A stretch of DNA of 64,000 bases. Origin: Methylobacterium nodulans ORS 2060. Lineage in GTDB: Bacteria; Pseudomonadota; Alphaproteobacteria; Rhizobiales; Beijerinckiaceae. Position 1 is the stretch's first letter. Each line of letters opens with the position of its first letter. Under the pieces are notes generated by a model. The model worked only from the letters and a program-made list of their open reading frames with translations, had not been told where the DNA came from and made no database searches. Shown in pieces: positions 43,592 to 52,095 of this stretch. The stretch covers positions 7,239,001-7,303,000 of the forward strand of contig NC_011894.1 in NCBI RefSeq assembly GCF_000022085.1, in the 5' to 3' direction. Position numbers and translations under genes: made by a program.

Positions 43592-43633
43592 CTCATGCAA
43601 GATGGCCGGCGGCAGCCGGCCATCCTGCATGAG
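43592..43633 (+). terminator. Terminator of the aceE-aceF-lpdA operon
   Basis: A 19-base stem with one mismatch (CTCATGCAAGATGGCCGGC with GCCGGCCATCCTGCATGAG), 4-base loop, 35 bases after lpdA. Confidence 0.75.
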
Positions 43634-43761
43634 GGCCGGTTGGGGCTGCCACATCAGGGAGCGCTCGGTCAGCCGTATCATCCGTCAGGGGGGCGGGCCG
43701 ATGTGAACCGATACCGACGGACCGATGCGTCGGCTTCTCGGGCCGTCGACATGGGCATCGC

Positions 43762-43791
43762 TGGCGGGCGGTCCTTCGGGTCCGCCCGCCA
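43762..43791 (-). terminator. Hairpin downstream of the MucR-type gene
   Basis: Perfect 10-base arms TGGCGGGCGG (43762-43771) and CCGCCCGCCA (43782-43791), just beyond the stop at 43798. Confidence 0.6.
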
Positions 43792-43797
43792 CCTGTC

Positions 43798-44235
43798 TCA
43801 GCCCTTTCGGGGCGCGCGGTTCTTGCGCTGCTGGCCGAGGCCGATGCTCTTGGCGAGTTCGGAGCGCTGGGCCGCGTAGTTCGCCGCCACCATCGGGTAG
43901 TCCGGCGGCAGGCCCCATTTCTCGCGGTACTGCTCGGGCGTCAGGCCGCGCGTCGTCAGGTGCCGCTTGAGCGACTTGTAGGGCTTGCCGTCCTCCAGGC
44001 TGATGATGGCGTCCGGCGTCACCGTCTTCTTGACCGGGATCGGCGGCACCGGCTTCTCCGGCGCCGCCGGCGGCGGCGACACGAGCGCCTGCAGGGTGCC
44101 GTGGATGGACGTCAGCAGCCCGGGCAACTCCGACGCCGGCACCGAATTCTTCGAAACATAGGCCGACACGATATCGGCCGTCAGCGTGACGAGCTCCTCG
44201 GCGTCCGCGTCCCGACCATCCACGTCTGTCATCAT
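43798..44235 (-). CDS. MucR/Ros-family transcriptional regulator, degenerate zinc finger
   Basis: A 145-residue MucR-type regulator. The C-terminal half is diagnostic: SLEDGKPYKSLKRHLTTRG, TPEQYREKWGLPPDYPMVA, NYAAQRSELAKSIGLGQ. The usual first zinc ligand Cys (ICLEDGK) is Ser here, and the second His after KRHL is replaced by Arg, so two ligands are lost. The N-terminal helix region (residues 10-55) mediates oligomerisation in the family. A Pro/Val linker separates the halves. Two adjacent ATG codons (44235, 44232) could start it. Confidence 0.85.
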   Translation of the reverse strand: MMTDVDGRDADAEELVTLTADIVSAYVSKNSVPASELPGLLTSIHGTLQALVSPPPAAPEKPVPPIPVKKTVTPDAIISLEDGKPYKSLKRHLTTRGLTPEQYREKWGLPPDYPMVAANYAAQRSELAKSIGLGQQRKNRAPRKG

Positions 44236-44999
44236 CGGATTTCCGTTCCGTAAGGGGTGGTAATGCCGGGCCGCGCCCGCGCATGCATTCACGGTCGGCC
44301 CTCGTGTTCTCGTAAGGCGAGCTCCGGACTGTGCCGAGGCACTACTCCGGAATCCGCAGCAGAGGTGTTGGCGCTTCTTGCTCCTGCCCGCAAGATGGAG
44401 AAAGCAGGAACATCGTTCTCCATACGTAGTTCTTGTGGATGCGCCTCGGGAATGCACAGGTATTACCTACCACCGGTTGCGTTTTGATGCATTGGTTGTG
44501 GCGGTATTTGTATCAAATTCGATCCGATTTTGTGGATGATCAGAGTTTGATAAAGCTCAGTGAAAAGCACTGCCGCCGCTCCCGCCGCCTAGAGAAGCGA
44601 CGAAGGACCGGCGTGGCATGCGTGCCGAGGGAAGTTGGCGCTACCGTGAGGTGCAGTGCACGACATCTCGCGCGTGCTCATGATGCGCGGATCGGGCAGA
44701 ATTGATGATGAAGGCGAATGTGAAATATTGATAGGAGGGAATTCATACGATTTGAATTGTCCTCGGACGTCGCGTGGACGGCAGGGCCTGGATGGGATGT
44801 TCCCGTCCGGCAGGCACCGTCGCGCAGGCCGTCTGAGCTGGGCAGAGCTGATCCGGGCCGGGCGGACGTGAGGGCGCCGCGGCTTGCGTCGCGCCCGCCT
44901 GGAGCCGTGCCCGACCGGTCGGGCCGGATCACGGCTCGAAGCTCCCGATGTCACGCGCTCCCTTGTGCCGAACCGGTGTCCACTTCGACGGGGAGCGCG
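44236..44999. other. Long intergenic region with a low-GC core
   Basis: 764 bases with no gene I can support. Bases 44460-44580 and 44690-44760 are clearly less GC-rich than the flanks. A short open frame (44656-44871; MHDISRVLMMRG, IGGNSYDL) crosses the second patch but lacks codon bias and a ribosome site. The right end holds a hairpin at 44902-44937. Confidence 0.5.
44902..44937 (-). terminator. Terminator of the paaABCDE operon
   Basis: GAGCCGTG (44902-44909) pairs with CACGGCTC (44930-44937) around the 14-base palindrome CCCGACCGGTCGGG (44910-44923). It lies 62 bases beyond paaE. Confidence 0.6.
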
Positions 45000-46076
45000 C
45001 TAAACGTGGTCGAAGTCGATCACCACCCGGTCGGTCGTGGGCTTCGCCTGGCAGGCGAGCGCGAATCCCGCCGCGATCTCCCAGGGTTCGAGGGAGTAGT
45101 TGAGATCCATCGCGACCGCGCCCTCGGCCACCTTGGCCCGGCAGGTGCAGCACATGCCGCCCCGGCACGAATAGGGCAGGTCGAGGCCGGCCCGGATCGC
45201 CGCCTCGAGCACGGTCTCCCCGGGCGCCACAGGGATCGCGGTCGCGACGCCGTTGGCGATGATGGTGGCGCGGGCCGCGGGAGTCTCCGGAGCCGAAGCC
45301 GGTACGGGCGCGCGCGCCGGCCGTTCCGGCCCCTCCGGCGTGAAGCGCTCGACATGGATGCGTGCCGCGTCGAGCCCCGCCTCGCGCAGGGCCGCCACGA
45401 CGCAATCCAGCATGCCGGAGGGGCCGCACACGAAGGCATGGTCGATCGTGGCCGCCGGCACGAGGGTCCGCAGGAGGAGCGCGACCTTGGGACCGTCGAG
45501 GCGCCCGTTGAGGGCTGCGACGTCCTGCGCCTCCCGCGACAGGACGTGGAACACGCCGAGCCGGTCGAGGAAGCGGTCCTTCAGGTCCTCCAGTTCCTCG
45601 CGGAACAGGATCGAGCCCGTGCTGCGGTTGCCGTAGACCAGGAAGAATCGGCTCTCCGGCTCCCGGGCGAGCAGGGTGCGCAGGATCGACAGGATCGGCG
45701 TGATGCCGGAGCCCGCCGCGAAGGCCGCGTAGGTGCGCGCCCGTCCGGGCTCCGGCGCGATGCCGAAGCGGCCCATCGGCGGCATCACGTCGATCGCGTC
45801 GCCGGCCGCGAGCGCCTCGGTGGCGAAGGCCGAGAACAGGCCGCCCTCCACGCGCTTGACCGCGATGCGCAATTCCCCGTCGTCGAGCCCGGAACAGATC
45901 GAGTAGGAGCGCCGCACCTCCTCGCCGCCGAGCGTGGTGCGCAGGGTCAGGTACTGGCCGCAGGAGAAGGCGAAGGTCTCGCGGAGCGCCTCGGGGACCG
46001 CGAAGGCGATGGAGACCGCCTCCGGCGTCTCGCGGCGGATCTCGCTGATGCGCAGGCGGTGGAAGCGGGCGCTCAT
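45000..46076 (-). CDS. paaE: Phenylacetyl-CoA epoxidase reductase subunit PaaE
   Basis: A 358-residue ferredoxin-NADPH reductase that feeds electrons to the PaaABC oxygenase. The FAD-binding barrel has RRSYSICSG, the NADP domain GSGITPILSILRTLL, and the C-terminal plant-type 2Fe-2S domain the cysteine set SCRGGMCCTC plus a later Cys in ALACQ. All ligands are present. The ATG at 46076 is 11 bases from the paaD stop. Last gene of the operon. Confidence 0.92.
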   Translation of the reverse strand: MSARFHRLRISEIRRETPEAVSIAFAVPEALRETFAFSCGQYLTLRTTLGGEEVRRSYSICSGLDDGELRIAVKRVEGGLFSAFATEALAAGDAIDVMPPMGRFGIAPEPGRARTYAAFAAGSGITPILSILRTLLAREPESRFFLVYGNRSTGSILFREELEDLKDRFLDRLGVFHVLSREAQDVAALNGRLDGPKVALLLRTLVPAATIDHAFVCGPSGMLDCVVAALREAGLDAARIHVERFTPEGPERPARAPVPASAPETPAARATIIANGVATAIPVAPGETVLEAAIRAGLDLPYSCRGGMCCTCRAKVAEGAVAMDLNYSLEPWEIAAGFALACQAKPTTDRVVIDFDHV

Positions 46077-46087
46077 CGCGGCCTCGT

Positions 46088-46573
46088 CTAGATGCACTTG
46101 AAGGCGTCGAAGGGCTCGCGGCAGGCGAGGCAGCGCCACAGCGCCTTGCAGGGGGTCGAGCCGAACTCGGACAGGCGCTCGGTGCGTCCGGACCCGCAAT
46201 GCGGGCAGGTGACCGCCTCCTCGCCGAACAGGGCGCGGCGGGAGGCCTTCGCGGCGGGCGGCGCAATGCCGAAGGCCCTGAGCTTGGCCCGGCCCTCCTC
46301 CGTCATCCAGTCGGTGGTCCAGGCGGGCGCGCGCACGAGGCGCAGGCGGACCTGCGGGAAGCCGGCGGCGGCGAGCGCCACCTGCACGTCGAGGCCGATC
46401 GCATCCATGGCCGGGCAGCCCGAATAGGTCGGGGTGAGGGCGACCTCGACGATGCCGTCCCGGACCGTCACCTCGCGCAGCACGCCGAGATCCGCGATGG
46501 TGAGCACCGGGATCTCCGGATCGCGGACGCTCGCCGCCGCCGCATAGGCCCGGGCCGCCGCGTCGCTCACCAC
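46088..46573 (-). CDS. paaD: Phenylacetate pathway protein PaaD
   Basis: A 161-residue protein with an N-terminal MIP18/DUF59 domain (RDPEIPVLTIADLGVLREV, TYSGCPAMDAI) and a C-terminal zinc ribbon (CPHCGSGRTE, WRCLACREPFDAFKCI). PaaD is thought to help mature the iron centre of the epoxidase. Its start overlaps the end of paaC by seven bases, showing translational coupling. Confidence 0.9.
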   Translation of the reverse strand: MVSDAAARAYAAAASVRDPEIPVLTIADLGVLREVTVRDGIVEVALTPTYSGCPAMDAIGLDVQVALAAAGFPQVRLRLVRAPAWTTDWMTEEGRAKLRAFGIAPPAAKASRRALFGEEAVTCPHCGSGRTERLSEFGSTPCKALWRCLACREPFDAFKCI

Positions 46574-47337
46574 ACGGCTCCCGGATGGGCGCGCTGCAGG
46601 TATTGCAGATCGGCCAGGATGAAGCCGAGATGCTCGCTGTGGCGTCCCGCCCGCCCTCCGCTCTGGGCGAAGCGGCCGGAGGGGCGCTCCAGCGTCGCCT
46701 CGCCGAGGAGCGCCTCAAGGGCCGCGTCGAAGGCCGGGCGCAGGGCGGCCGGATCGACTGCGATGCTCTCGGCTGGGAGGCCGGGCGGGTCCGGCTCGAA
46801 CAGCTCCGCCGCATAGGGCCAGAGATCGTCGAGCGCGGCCTGCGCCCGTGCGTGGCTCTCCTGCGTGCCGTCGCCGAGGCGGATCAGCCACTCGCCCGCG
46901 TGGCGCAGGTGATAGGCGGTCTCCTTCTCGGTCTTGGCGGCGATGGCCGCGAGGGTCGGATCGGCCGAGCCCGTCATGGCCCGCCAGTAGGGGTCGGCGA
47001 AGGCCGAGAACAGCACCTGCCGCACGATCGTCGCGGCGAAGTCGCCGTTCGGCTGCTCGACGAGAAGGCAGTTCCGGTACTGGTGCGCCTCGCGCCGGTA
47101 GGCGAGATCGTCCTCGGTGAGCCCCCTTCCGTCGAGCGCGGCGGCGTAGTCGTAGAGCGCCCGGGCCTGGCCCACGCAGTCGAGGGCGAGGTTGGCGAGC
47201 GCGATGTCCTCCTCGAGCATCGGCGCGTGCCCGCACCATTCCGAGAGGCGATGGCCCAGGATCAGCGCGTCGTCGGCTCGCCGCAGCACCAGGGCGAGGA
47301 GCGGCGTCTCGGCAACCGCGATGGAGGTGGTGGGCAT
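46567..47337 (-). CDS. paaC: Phenylacetyl-CoA epoxidase structural subunit PaaC
   Basis: A 256-residue ferritin-fold subunit that pairs with PaaA but has no working diiron site itself. Typical blocks are LVLRRADDALILGHRLSEWCGHAP, ALANLALDCVGQARALYDYAA, DPYWRAMTGS and ETAYHLRHAGEWLIRLGDG. ATG 47337 (MPTTSIAVAE) is chosen; the upstream extension of the frame is repeat-derived. A dispersed element at 47364-47513 separates it from paaB. Confidence 0.9.
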   Translation of the reverse strand: MPTTSIAVAETPLLALVLRRADDALILGHRLSEWCGHAPMLEEDIALANLALDCVGQARALYDYAAALDGRGLTEDDLAYRREAHQYRNCLLVEQPNGDFAATIVRQVLFSAFADPYWRAMTGSADPTLAAIAAKTEKETAYHLRHAGEWLIRLGDGTQESHARAQAALDDLWPYAAELFEPDPPGLPAESIAVDPAALRPAFDAALEALLGEATLERPSGRFAQSGGRAGRHSEHLGFILADLQYLQRAHPGAVW

Positions 47338-47363
47338 GTCCCGATCCCCGGATCCGGCGCTCA

Positions 47364-47513
47364 TACCAACGGTCATTTTCAATGACTGTTGGTTCCGCTC
47401 TCGGATTGTCGCCAAGCCAAAGGCTTGGTGTCGACACTTCGAGATGGGTCGACGGCCCGATGCGTGAGCATGCGCGGCAGCACCTGCTGCCTCGGCAGCC
47501 TGGGCCGTTGGTA
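47364..47513. repeat. Dispersed TIR element, copy 3, inside the paa operon
   Basis: It begins TACCAACGGTCATT and ends GGGCCGTTGGTA, so the outer 10 bases are inverted repeats with one mismatch. The left 27 bases are themselves a hairpin. It accounts for almost the whole paaB-paaC gap and ends two bases from the paaB stop codon. Other operon junctions here are overlaps or gaps of about 10 bases. Confidence 0.8.
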
Positions 47514-47514
47514 A

Positions 47515-47802
47515 TCACATGTGCCCCACCTCGTCCGGCACCTCGTAGAAGGTCGGGTGCCGGTAGATCTTCGAGGCGGTGGGCTCGAACAGCATGGTCT
47601 TGTCTGCGGGGTCCGAGGCCACGATGGCACTGGAGGGCACGACCCAGATCGACAGCCCCTCCCCGCGCCGCGTGTAGACGTCCCGCGCCGCCTGCAGGGC
47701 CATCGCCGCGTCCGCCGCGTGCAGCGAGCCCACATGCTTGTGCGCGAGACCGTTGCGCGAGCGGAGGAACACCTCCCAGAGCGGCATCTTCGCCTCGGCC
47801 AT
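47515..47802 (-). CDS. paaB: Phenylacetyl-CoA epoxidase subunit PaaB
   Basis: A 95-residue PaaB (PLWEVFLRSRNGLAHKHVGSLHAADAAMAL, VYTRRGEGLSIWVVPSSAI), the small subunit that bridges PaaAC pairs. AGGAGGAGCCC directly precedes ATG 47802. The repeat copy at 47364-47513 abuts its stop. Confidence 0.92.
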   Translation of the reverse strand: MAEAKMPLWEVFLRSRNGLAHKHVGSLHAADAAMALQAARDVYTRRGEGLSIWVVPSSAIVASDPADKTMLFEPTASKIYRHPTFYEVPDEVGHM

Positions 47803-47812
47803 GGGCTCCTCC

Positions 47813-48826
47813 TCAGGCGGCCGCAGAGGCCGGGCCGGCCTCTGCGGAAGCGCGGCGCGCGCGCTTCCCGGCATGGGCCAGCGCCGCCTCGCGCACCCAG
47901 GCCCCGGCGGCATGCGCGTCCCGGCGCTGCCTCATCCGCTGGCGGTTGCAGGGGCCGTTCCCGGCCAGCACCTGCCGGAACTCCTCCCAGTCGATCGCCC
48001 CGAAGCGCCAATGGCCGGTTTCGGCATCGTAGGCGAGTTCGGGGTCCGGGAATGCGAGGCCGAGATGATGACCCTGCGGCACCGTCGCGTCCACGAACTT
48101 CTGGCGCAGCTCGTCGTTCGAGAAGCGCTTGATCTTCCAGCGCGCCGATTGCTCGGAATGCTGGCTCTCGGAATCGGGCGGGCCGAACATCATCAGGCAG
48201 GGCCACCACCAGCGGTTCAGGGCGTCCTGCGCCATCGCCTTCTGCTCGGGCGTGCCGCGGCAGAGGGTGAGCATGATCTCGTAGCCCTGGCGCTGGTGGA
48301 AGCTCTCCTCCTTGCAGATGCGGATCATCGCCCGTGCGTAGGGGCCGTAGGAGCAGCGGCAGAGCGGGATCTGGTTCATGATTGCCGCTCCGTCGACGAG
48401 CCAGCCGATCGCCCCGATATCGGCCCAGGTCAGGGTCGGGTAGTTGAAGATCGACGAATACTTGGCCCGGCCGTCGAGGAGCTGGTCGACGAGGTCCTCG
48501 CGGGCGACGCCGAGCGTCTCGGCCGCCGCGTAGAGGTAGAGCCCGTGGCCGGCCTCGTCCTGGACCTTGGCGAGCAGAGCCGCCTTGCGCTTGAGCGAGG
48601 GCGCCCGGGTGATCCAGTTGCCCTCCGGCAGCATCCCGACGATCTCCGAATGGGCGTGCTGCGAGATCTGCCGGACCAGGGTGCGCCGGTAGGCCTCGGG
48701 CATCCAGTCGTTCGGCTCGATGCGCTCCTCGGCCTCGATCCGCGCCTGGAAGCGGGCATGACGCCCCGCCTCCTCCGGGCCAGCCTCCGCCACGGCGTCC
48801 CGGGCGTTCAGCGCCTGCGTGTACAT
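47813..48826 (-). CDS. paaA: Phenylacetyl-CoA epoxidase catalytic subunit PaaA
   Basis: A 337-residue ferritin-like diiron oxygenase that forms the 1,2-epoxide of phenylacetyl-CoA. The iron-ligand motifs [11 protein letters not shown] and [13 protein letters not shown] are intact, as are [19 protein letters not shown] and [13 protein letters not shown]. The C-terminal tail is Ala/Arg-rich and probably disordered. GGGAGGG sits ahead of ATG 48826. First gene of the operon, 62 bases after paaX. Confidence 0.94.
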   Translation of the reverse strand: MYTQALNARDAVAEAGPEEAGRHARFQARIEAEERIEPNDWMPEAYRRTLVRQISQHAHSEIVGMLPEGNWITRAPSLKRKAALLAKVQDEAGHGLYLYAAAETLGVAREDLVDQLLDGRAKYSSIFNYPTLTWADIGAIGWLVDGAAIMNQIPLCRCSYGPYARAMIRICKEESFHQRQGYEIMLTLCRGTPEQKAMAQDALNRWWWPCLMMFGPPDSESQHSEQSARWKIKRFSNDELRQKFVDATVPQGHHLGLAFPDPELAYDAETGHWRFGAIDWEEFRQVLAGNGPCNRQRMRQRRDAHAAGAWVREAALAHAGKRARRASAEAGPASAAA

Positions 48827-48856
48827 GAGGCGATCCCTCCCTGGGATTCGCCTCTC

Positions 48857-48884
48857 AATATGTCACGAAAAATGCATACTGCAA
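48857..48884 (-). promoter_or_regulatory. Likely paaA promoter
   Basis: On the minus strand TTGCAG (48884-48879) and CATATT (48862-48857) are separated by 16 bases, within a distinctly AT-rich patch between paaX and paaA. It would let paaABCDE be transcribed apart from paaX. Confidence 0.45.
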
Positions 48885-48888
48885 GATT

Positions 48889-49842
48889 TCATGTAACATG
48901 TGAGGCCGCCGCGAAGCGCTCCGCGAAGGCAGGGCCGGGCGGCGGCAGCGGGCCCTCGTCCGTGCGGGCATGGGCGGAGAGCCAGCGTTCCGAGGCCGGA
49001 AGCAGGCTGCGGTAGAGCCGCCCGCACAGGTCGCGGGCGGCCTCGCCCGGCCAGTCCTCCGGCAACAGGCAGGCGGGCAGGCCCGGATCCCGCAGGACCA
49101 CCCGGCGGTATTCGTGGATGAGGAGGAGCCGCAGCACGAGGGCATGGAGGTCGTCCGGCCGCTCGCCCTCGGCGAGGGACGCGGCGGCGGGACCAAAGGC
49201 GGCGACGAAGCGGGCATAGCGCGCCCCGACCGCATCGAGGGGCCAGGCCCGGGCCGCGAGGCGCCGCGCGGTCTCGGGATCCTCCGGCGTCGCCGCGAGC
49301 CGCAGGAAGGCCCCCTCGCCCGCCTGCGCGACCGCACCGATCATCAGGTCGGGGCCGAGCGCACCGTAGCCCGCCGCGGCGAGGTCCGCCCGCAGGCCCG
49401 GCCGGTCCTCGGCCCCGTCGAGAAGGAGGAGGTCGAACCGGCCCGACCACGGCTGAGGGGCGCTGTCGTAGATCCGCCGGGTCGCCTGCGCGAAGGGCTC
49501 GGCGCCTTCCGGCGTGAGGCGGTAGAAGCTGTTGCGGCCGACCTTCCGGCGCGCGAACCATCCGTCGGCCACGAGGCGCGAGAGCGCCGTGCGCACCACC
49601 CCGTCCCCGATCCGCAGGGCGCGGGTGATTGCGAGCAGGGATTCGAGCGACAGCACCCCGCCGCGGGGCACCACCGCGTCGCCGAACACCGTCACCACCA
49701 GCGATCCGGCACGGATCGGCGTCCGGCGGTGGAACTGATCGATCAGCACCTGGACGTAGGCGGCCATCCGGCGGGAATCCTCGGGTCTGTCCACGAGCGG
49801 GAGAGTCCGGTTCTCGATCCGGACATCCGATCGATCAACCAT
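48889..49842 (-). CDS. paaX: PaaX-type repressor of phenylacetate degradation
   Basis: A 317-residue PaaX, a winged-helix GntR-like repressor that is released by phenylacetyl-CoA. The N-terminal DNA-binding region runs through GVVRTALSRLVADGWFARRKVGRNSFYRLTPEG. The rest (PWSGRFDLLLLDGAEDR, RARLAARAWPLDA-type blocks, LLIHEYRRVVLRDPGLPACLLP) matches the effector-binding domain. GGGAGT lies seven bases ahead of ATG 49842 (MVDRSDVRIEN). It sits between the paaA operon and the divergent paaZ remnant. Confidence 0.9.
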   Translation of the reverse strand: MVDRSDVRIENRTLPLVDRPEDSRRMAAYVQVLIDQFHRRTPIRAGSLVVTVFGDAVVPRGGVLSLESLLAITRALRIGDGVVRTALSRLVADGWFARRKVGRNSFYRLTPEGAEPFAQATRRIYDSAPQPWSGRFDLLLLDGAEDRPGLRADLAAAGYGALGPDLMIGAVAQAGEGAFLRLAATPEDPETARRLAARAWPLDAVGARYARFVAAFGPAAASLAEGERPDDLHALVLRLLLIHEYRRVVLRDPGLPACLLPEDWPGEAARDLCGRLYRSLLPASERWLSAHARTDEGPLPPPGPAFAERFAAASHVT

Positions 49843-49884
49843 TTGGGGACTCCCGATCGGGGCGCACCGCCTTGGGCCGGCTGC

Positions 49885-49913
49885 TTGACCAACCGTCCGG
49901 TCGGTCAATAATG
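49885..49913 (+). promoter_or_regulatory. Promoter with palindromic operator upstream of the paaZ remnant
   Basis: TTGACC (49885-49890) and AATAAT (49907-49912) form a -35/-10 pair with a 16-base spacer. The spacer is part of a 24-base imperfect palindrome, 49885-49908 (half-sites TTGACCAACCG and CGGTCGGTCAA; 10 of 12 positions pair). ACCG-CGGT palindromes of this style are typical TetR-family operators, so PaaR-like control is possible besides PaaX. Confidence 0.5.
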
Positions 49914-49942
49914 CGCATCAACGAGTCCGGGGAGGATGCGCC

Positions 49943-50925
49943 ATGCAGCTGGAGAGCTACGTCCAGGGGCGCTGAACCGCGCCCGGCCAGGATTGCGTGC
50001 TGGTGCGCAGCGCCGTCACGGGCGAGCCGGTCGCCGAGGTGGCGAGCGGCGGGATCGCCATGCAGGCGGTGCTCGATCATGCCCGCCGTGTCGGTGGCCC
50101 GGCCCTGCGCCGCCTCACCTTCCACGAGCGCGCCGCGATGCTGAAGGCGCTCGCCAATCGCGGCGAGGGCGGCCTCGTCGCCTCCCTCTACACGCATGAT
50201 CCGGGCGTCGCCTCCGACCTCGTCTTCGGCCTGTCCGCCTTCCACGGCCGGCTGCTGGTGGTCGACCGGGACTGCGCGTCGGAGCAGACGGGCCACGGCG
50301 CGCCCCTGCCTCACCTCGTCCATGGCGGGCCGGGCCGGGCGGGCGGCGGCGAGGAACTCGGCGGGATGCGCAGCCTGCGCCCCTACCTGCAGCGCACGGC
50401 CCTCCAGGGCTCCCCCGCCCTCCTCTCCCGCCTCACCGGCCAGTGGATCCGGGGGGCGCCGCTCGTCGAGAGCGACACCCATCCGTTCCGGCTCGCCTTT
50501 GAGGATCTGGAGATCGGCCGCAGCTTCCGCTCGCGCGAGCGCATCGTCACGGTCGAGGACATCGAGCATTTCGCGCATTTCACCGGCGACATCTTCTACG
50601 CCCATATGAGCGACGGAGCGGTGCGCGGGCATCCGTTCTTCCCCGGCCGGGTCGCCCACGGCTACCTCTGCTCGCTTTCGCGGCGGGGCTGTTCGTCGAT
50701 CCCGATCCGGGTCCTGTGCTGGCGAATTACGGCCTCGACTCCCTGCGCTTCCTCAAGCCGCTGCAACCCGGCGAGGCGATCCGCGTGCGGCTCACCGCCA
50801 AGGCGAAATCCCCCCGCAATGCGCAGTATGGCGAGGTGCGCTGGGACGTGGAGATCCTGACCGGCGCGGGCGAGACGGCGGCGACCTACGAGCTCCTGAC
50901 CTTGAACGCGCGGCGGTCCGCCTGA
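49943..50925 (+). pseudogene. paaZ: paaZ remnant: nonsense, internal deletion, frameshift
   Basis: PaaZ normally has about 680 residues: an aldehyde dehydrogenase domain and a hotdog hydratase domain that open and oxidise the oxepin-CoA ring. Here the frame starts MQLESYVQGR at 49943 with GGGGAGG ahead, and stops at TGA 49973-49975, where PaaZ has a Trp. It then resumes (RSAVTGEPVAEVAS...MLKALAN). At about 50155-50175 it jumps to GGLVASLYTHDPGVAS, losing roughly 365 codons, including the aldehyde dehydrogenase active site. The hydratase half continues (TGHGAPLPHLVHGGPGRAGG) until VAHGY near 50670, where one base is missing, then resumes AAGLFVDPDPGPVLANYGLDSLRF to 50925. Confidence 0.9.
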
Positions 50926-51048
50926 AGGTCGGATCAAACGGATCAAACAGATGGGGTGATTGGGGTCTTAGCCGAGGGTGGCTGCTCCGTTCGGGATGTT
51001 GGAACGTGGTCCGTGTTGAGCGGCCACAAGCATCGGGAAGGAGCAGCC

Positions 51049-52095
51049 GTGAAGTATTATGCCGGACTGGACGTTTCGCTGGAAGAGACCGCGATCTGCG
51101 TTGTCGACGATACGGGTCGGATCGTGCGGGAGGCGCGGGCGGCGAGTGAGCCTGGCGCGCTGGTGCAGGCGCTGAACCAGATCGGCCTGCCCCTGGAGCG
51201 CATCGGCCTGGAAGCGTGCTCGCTGACGGCCTGGCTGCACGACGGCCTGCGCGAGGCGGGCTTGCCGGCGATCTGCATCGAGACGCGCCAGGCCAATGCC
51301 GCGATGAAGACGATGCCCAACAAGACCGACCGCAACGACGCACGCGCCCTGGCGCAGATCATGCGGACGGGCTGGTTCCGGCAGGTCCATGTCAAGAGCC
51401 GTCAGTGCCGGCTGTGGCGTTCGCTGCTGGTGGCGCGCCGCACGGTGCTCAACGAGATGCGTTCGATCGAGAACGTGGTGCGGGGGATCCTGCGCGAAGC
51501 CGGGCTCAAGCTCGGCACGCCTGGCCGTGCAGCCTTCGCCGGCCGCGTACGCGAACTGGCCGAGGGCGTGCCCCTGATGACGCAGCTCGTCGAACCGCTC
51601 CTGGAGGTGCTGGCCAGCATGCTGACCGCACTCGCCGGCTTGACGAAGCAGGTCATGGATCTCGTCAAGAAAGAGGCGGTCTGCCAGCGGCTGATGAGCG
51701 TGCCGGGCGTCGGCCCCATCACCGCGCTTGCCTTCCGGGCGACGATCGACCGGCCCGACCGGTTCAGGCGCTCGCGCGACGTCGGCGCCCATCTCGGTCT
51801 GACGCCGGCGCGCTACCAGTCCGGCGAGACCGACATCCAGGGCAAGATCAGCCGTTGCGGCGACGAACTCGCGCGCACCGCGCTCTACGAGGCGGCGCAT
51901 ACGCTGCTGGTGCGGAGCCAGAAATGGTCGAGCCTGCGCGCCTGGGGGATGAAGATCGCCAGGCGTCGCGGCATGGCCCGCGCCCGCGTCGCGGTCGCCC
52001 GCAAGCTCGCCGTCATCCTCCATCGCATGTGGAGCGACGGCACCGCGTTCCGCTGGGGTAAGGAGCCCGCAGAGGGTGCCACGCTCGCAGGATGA
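51049..52095 (+). CDS. IS110-family transposase (DEDD recombinase)
   Basis: A 348-residue transposase. The RuvC-like N-terminal domain shows D8 (YAGLDVSLEE), E55 (IGLEAC), and D94/D97 (NKTDRNDARALA). After a helical linker, the Transposase_20 domain has LMSVPGVGPITALAFRATI and the conserved Ser region IQGKISRCGDELART (S268). Both catalytic halves are intact, so it is likely functional. The GTG at 51049 is preceded by GGAAGGAGC; the frame extends upstream to 50956 without similarity. Confidence 0.92.
   Translation: MKYYAGLDVSLEETAICVVDDTGRIVREARAASEPGALVQALNQIGLPLERIGLEACSLTAWLHDGLREAGLPAICIETRQANAAMKTMPNKTDRNDARALAQIMRTGWFRQVHVKSRQCRLWRSLLVARRTVLNEMRSIENVVRGILREAGLKLGTPGRAAFAGRVRELAEGVPLMTQLVEPLLEVLASMLTALAGLTKQVMDLVKKEAVCQRLMSVPGVGPITALAFRATIDRPDRFRRSRDVGAHLGLTPARYQSGETDIQGKISRCGDELARTALYEAAHTLLVRSQKWSSLRAWGMKIARRRGMARARVAVARKLAVILHRMWSDGTAFRWGKEPAEGATLAG

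Noticed and set aside
44656..44871. A 71-codon open frame in the low-GC gap before paaE.
   Set aside because: No ribosome site, no codon bias and no recognisable motif; kept only as part of the intergenic note.
50956..51048. An upstream extension of the transposase frame.
   Set aside because: It runs through the IS left end; the GTG at 51049 has a good ribosome site and starts the conserved domain.
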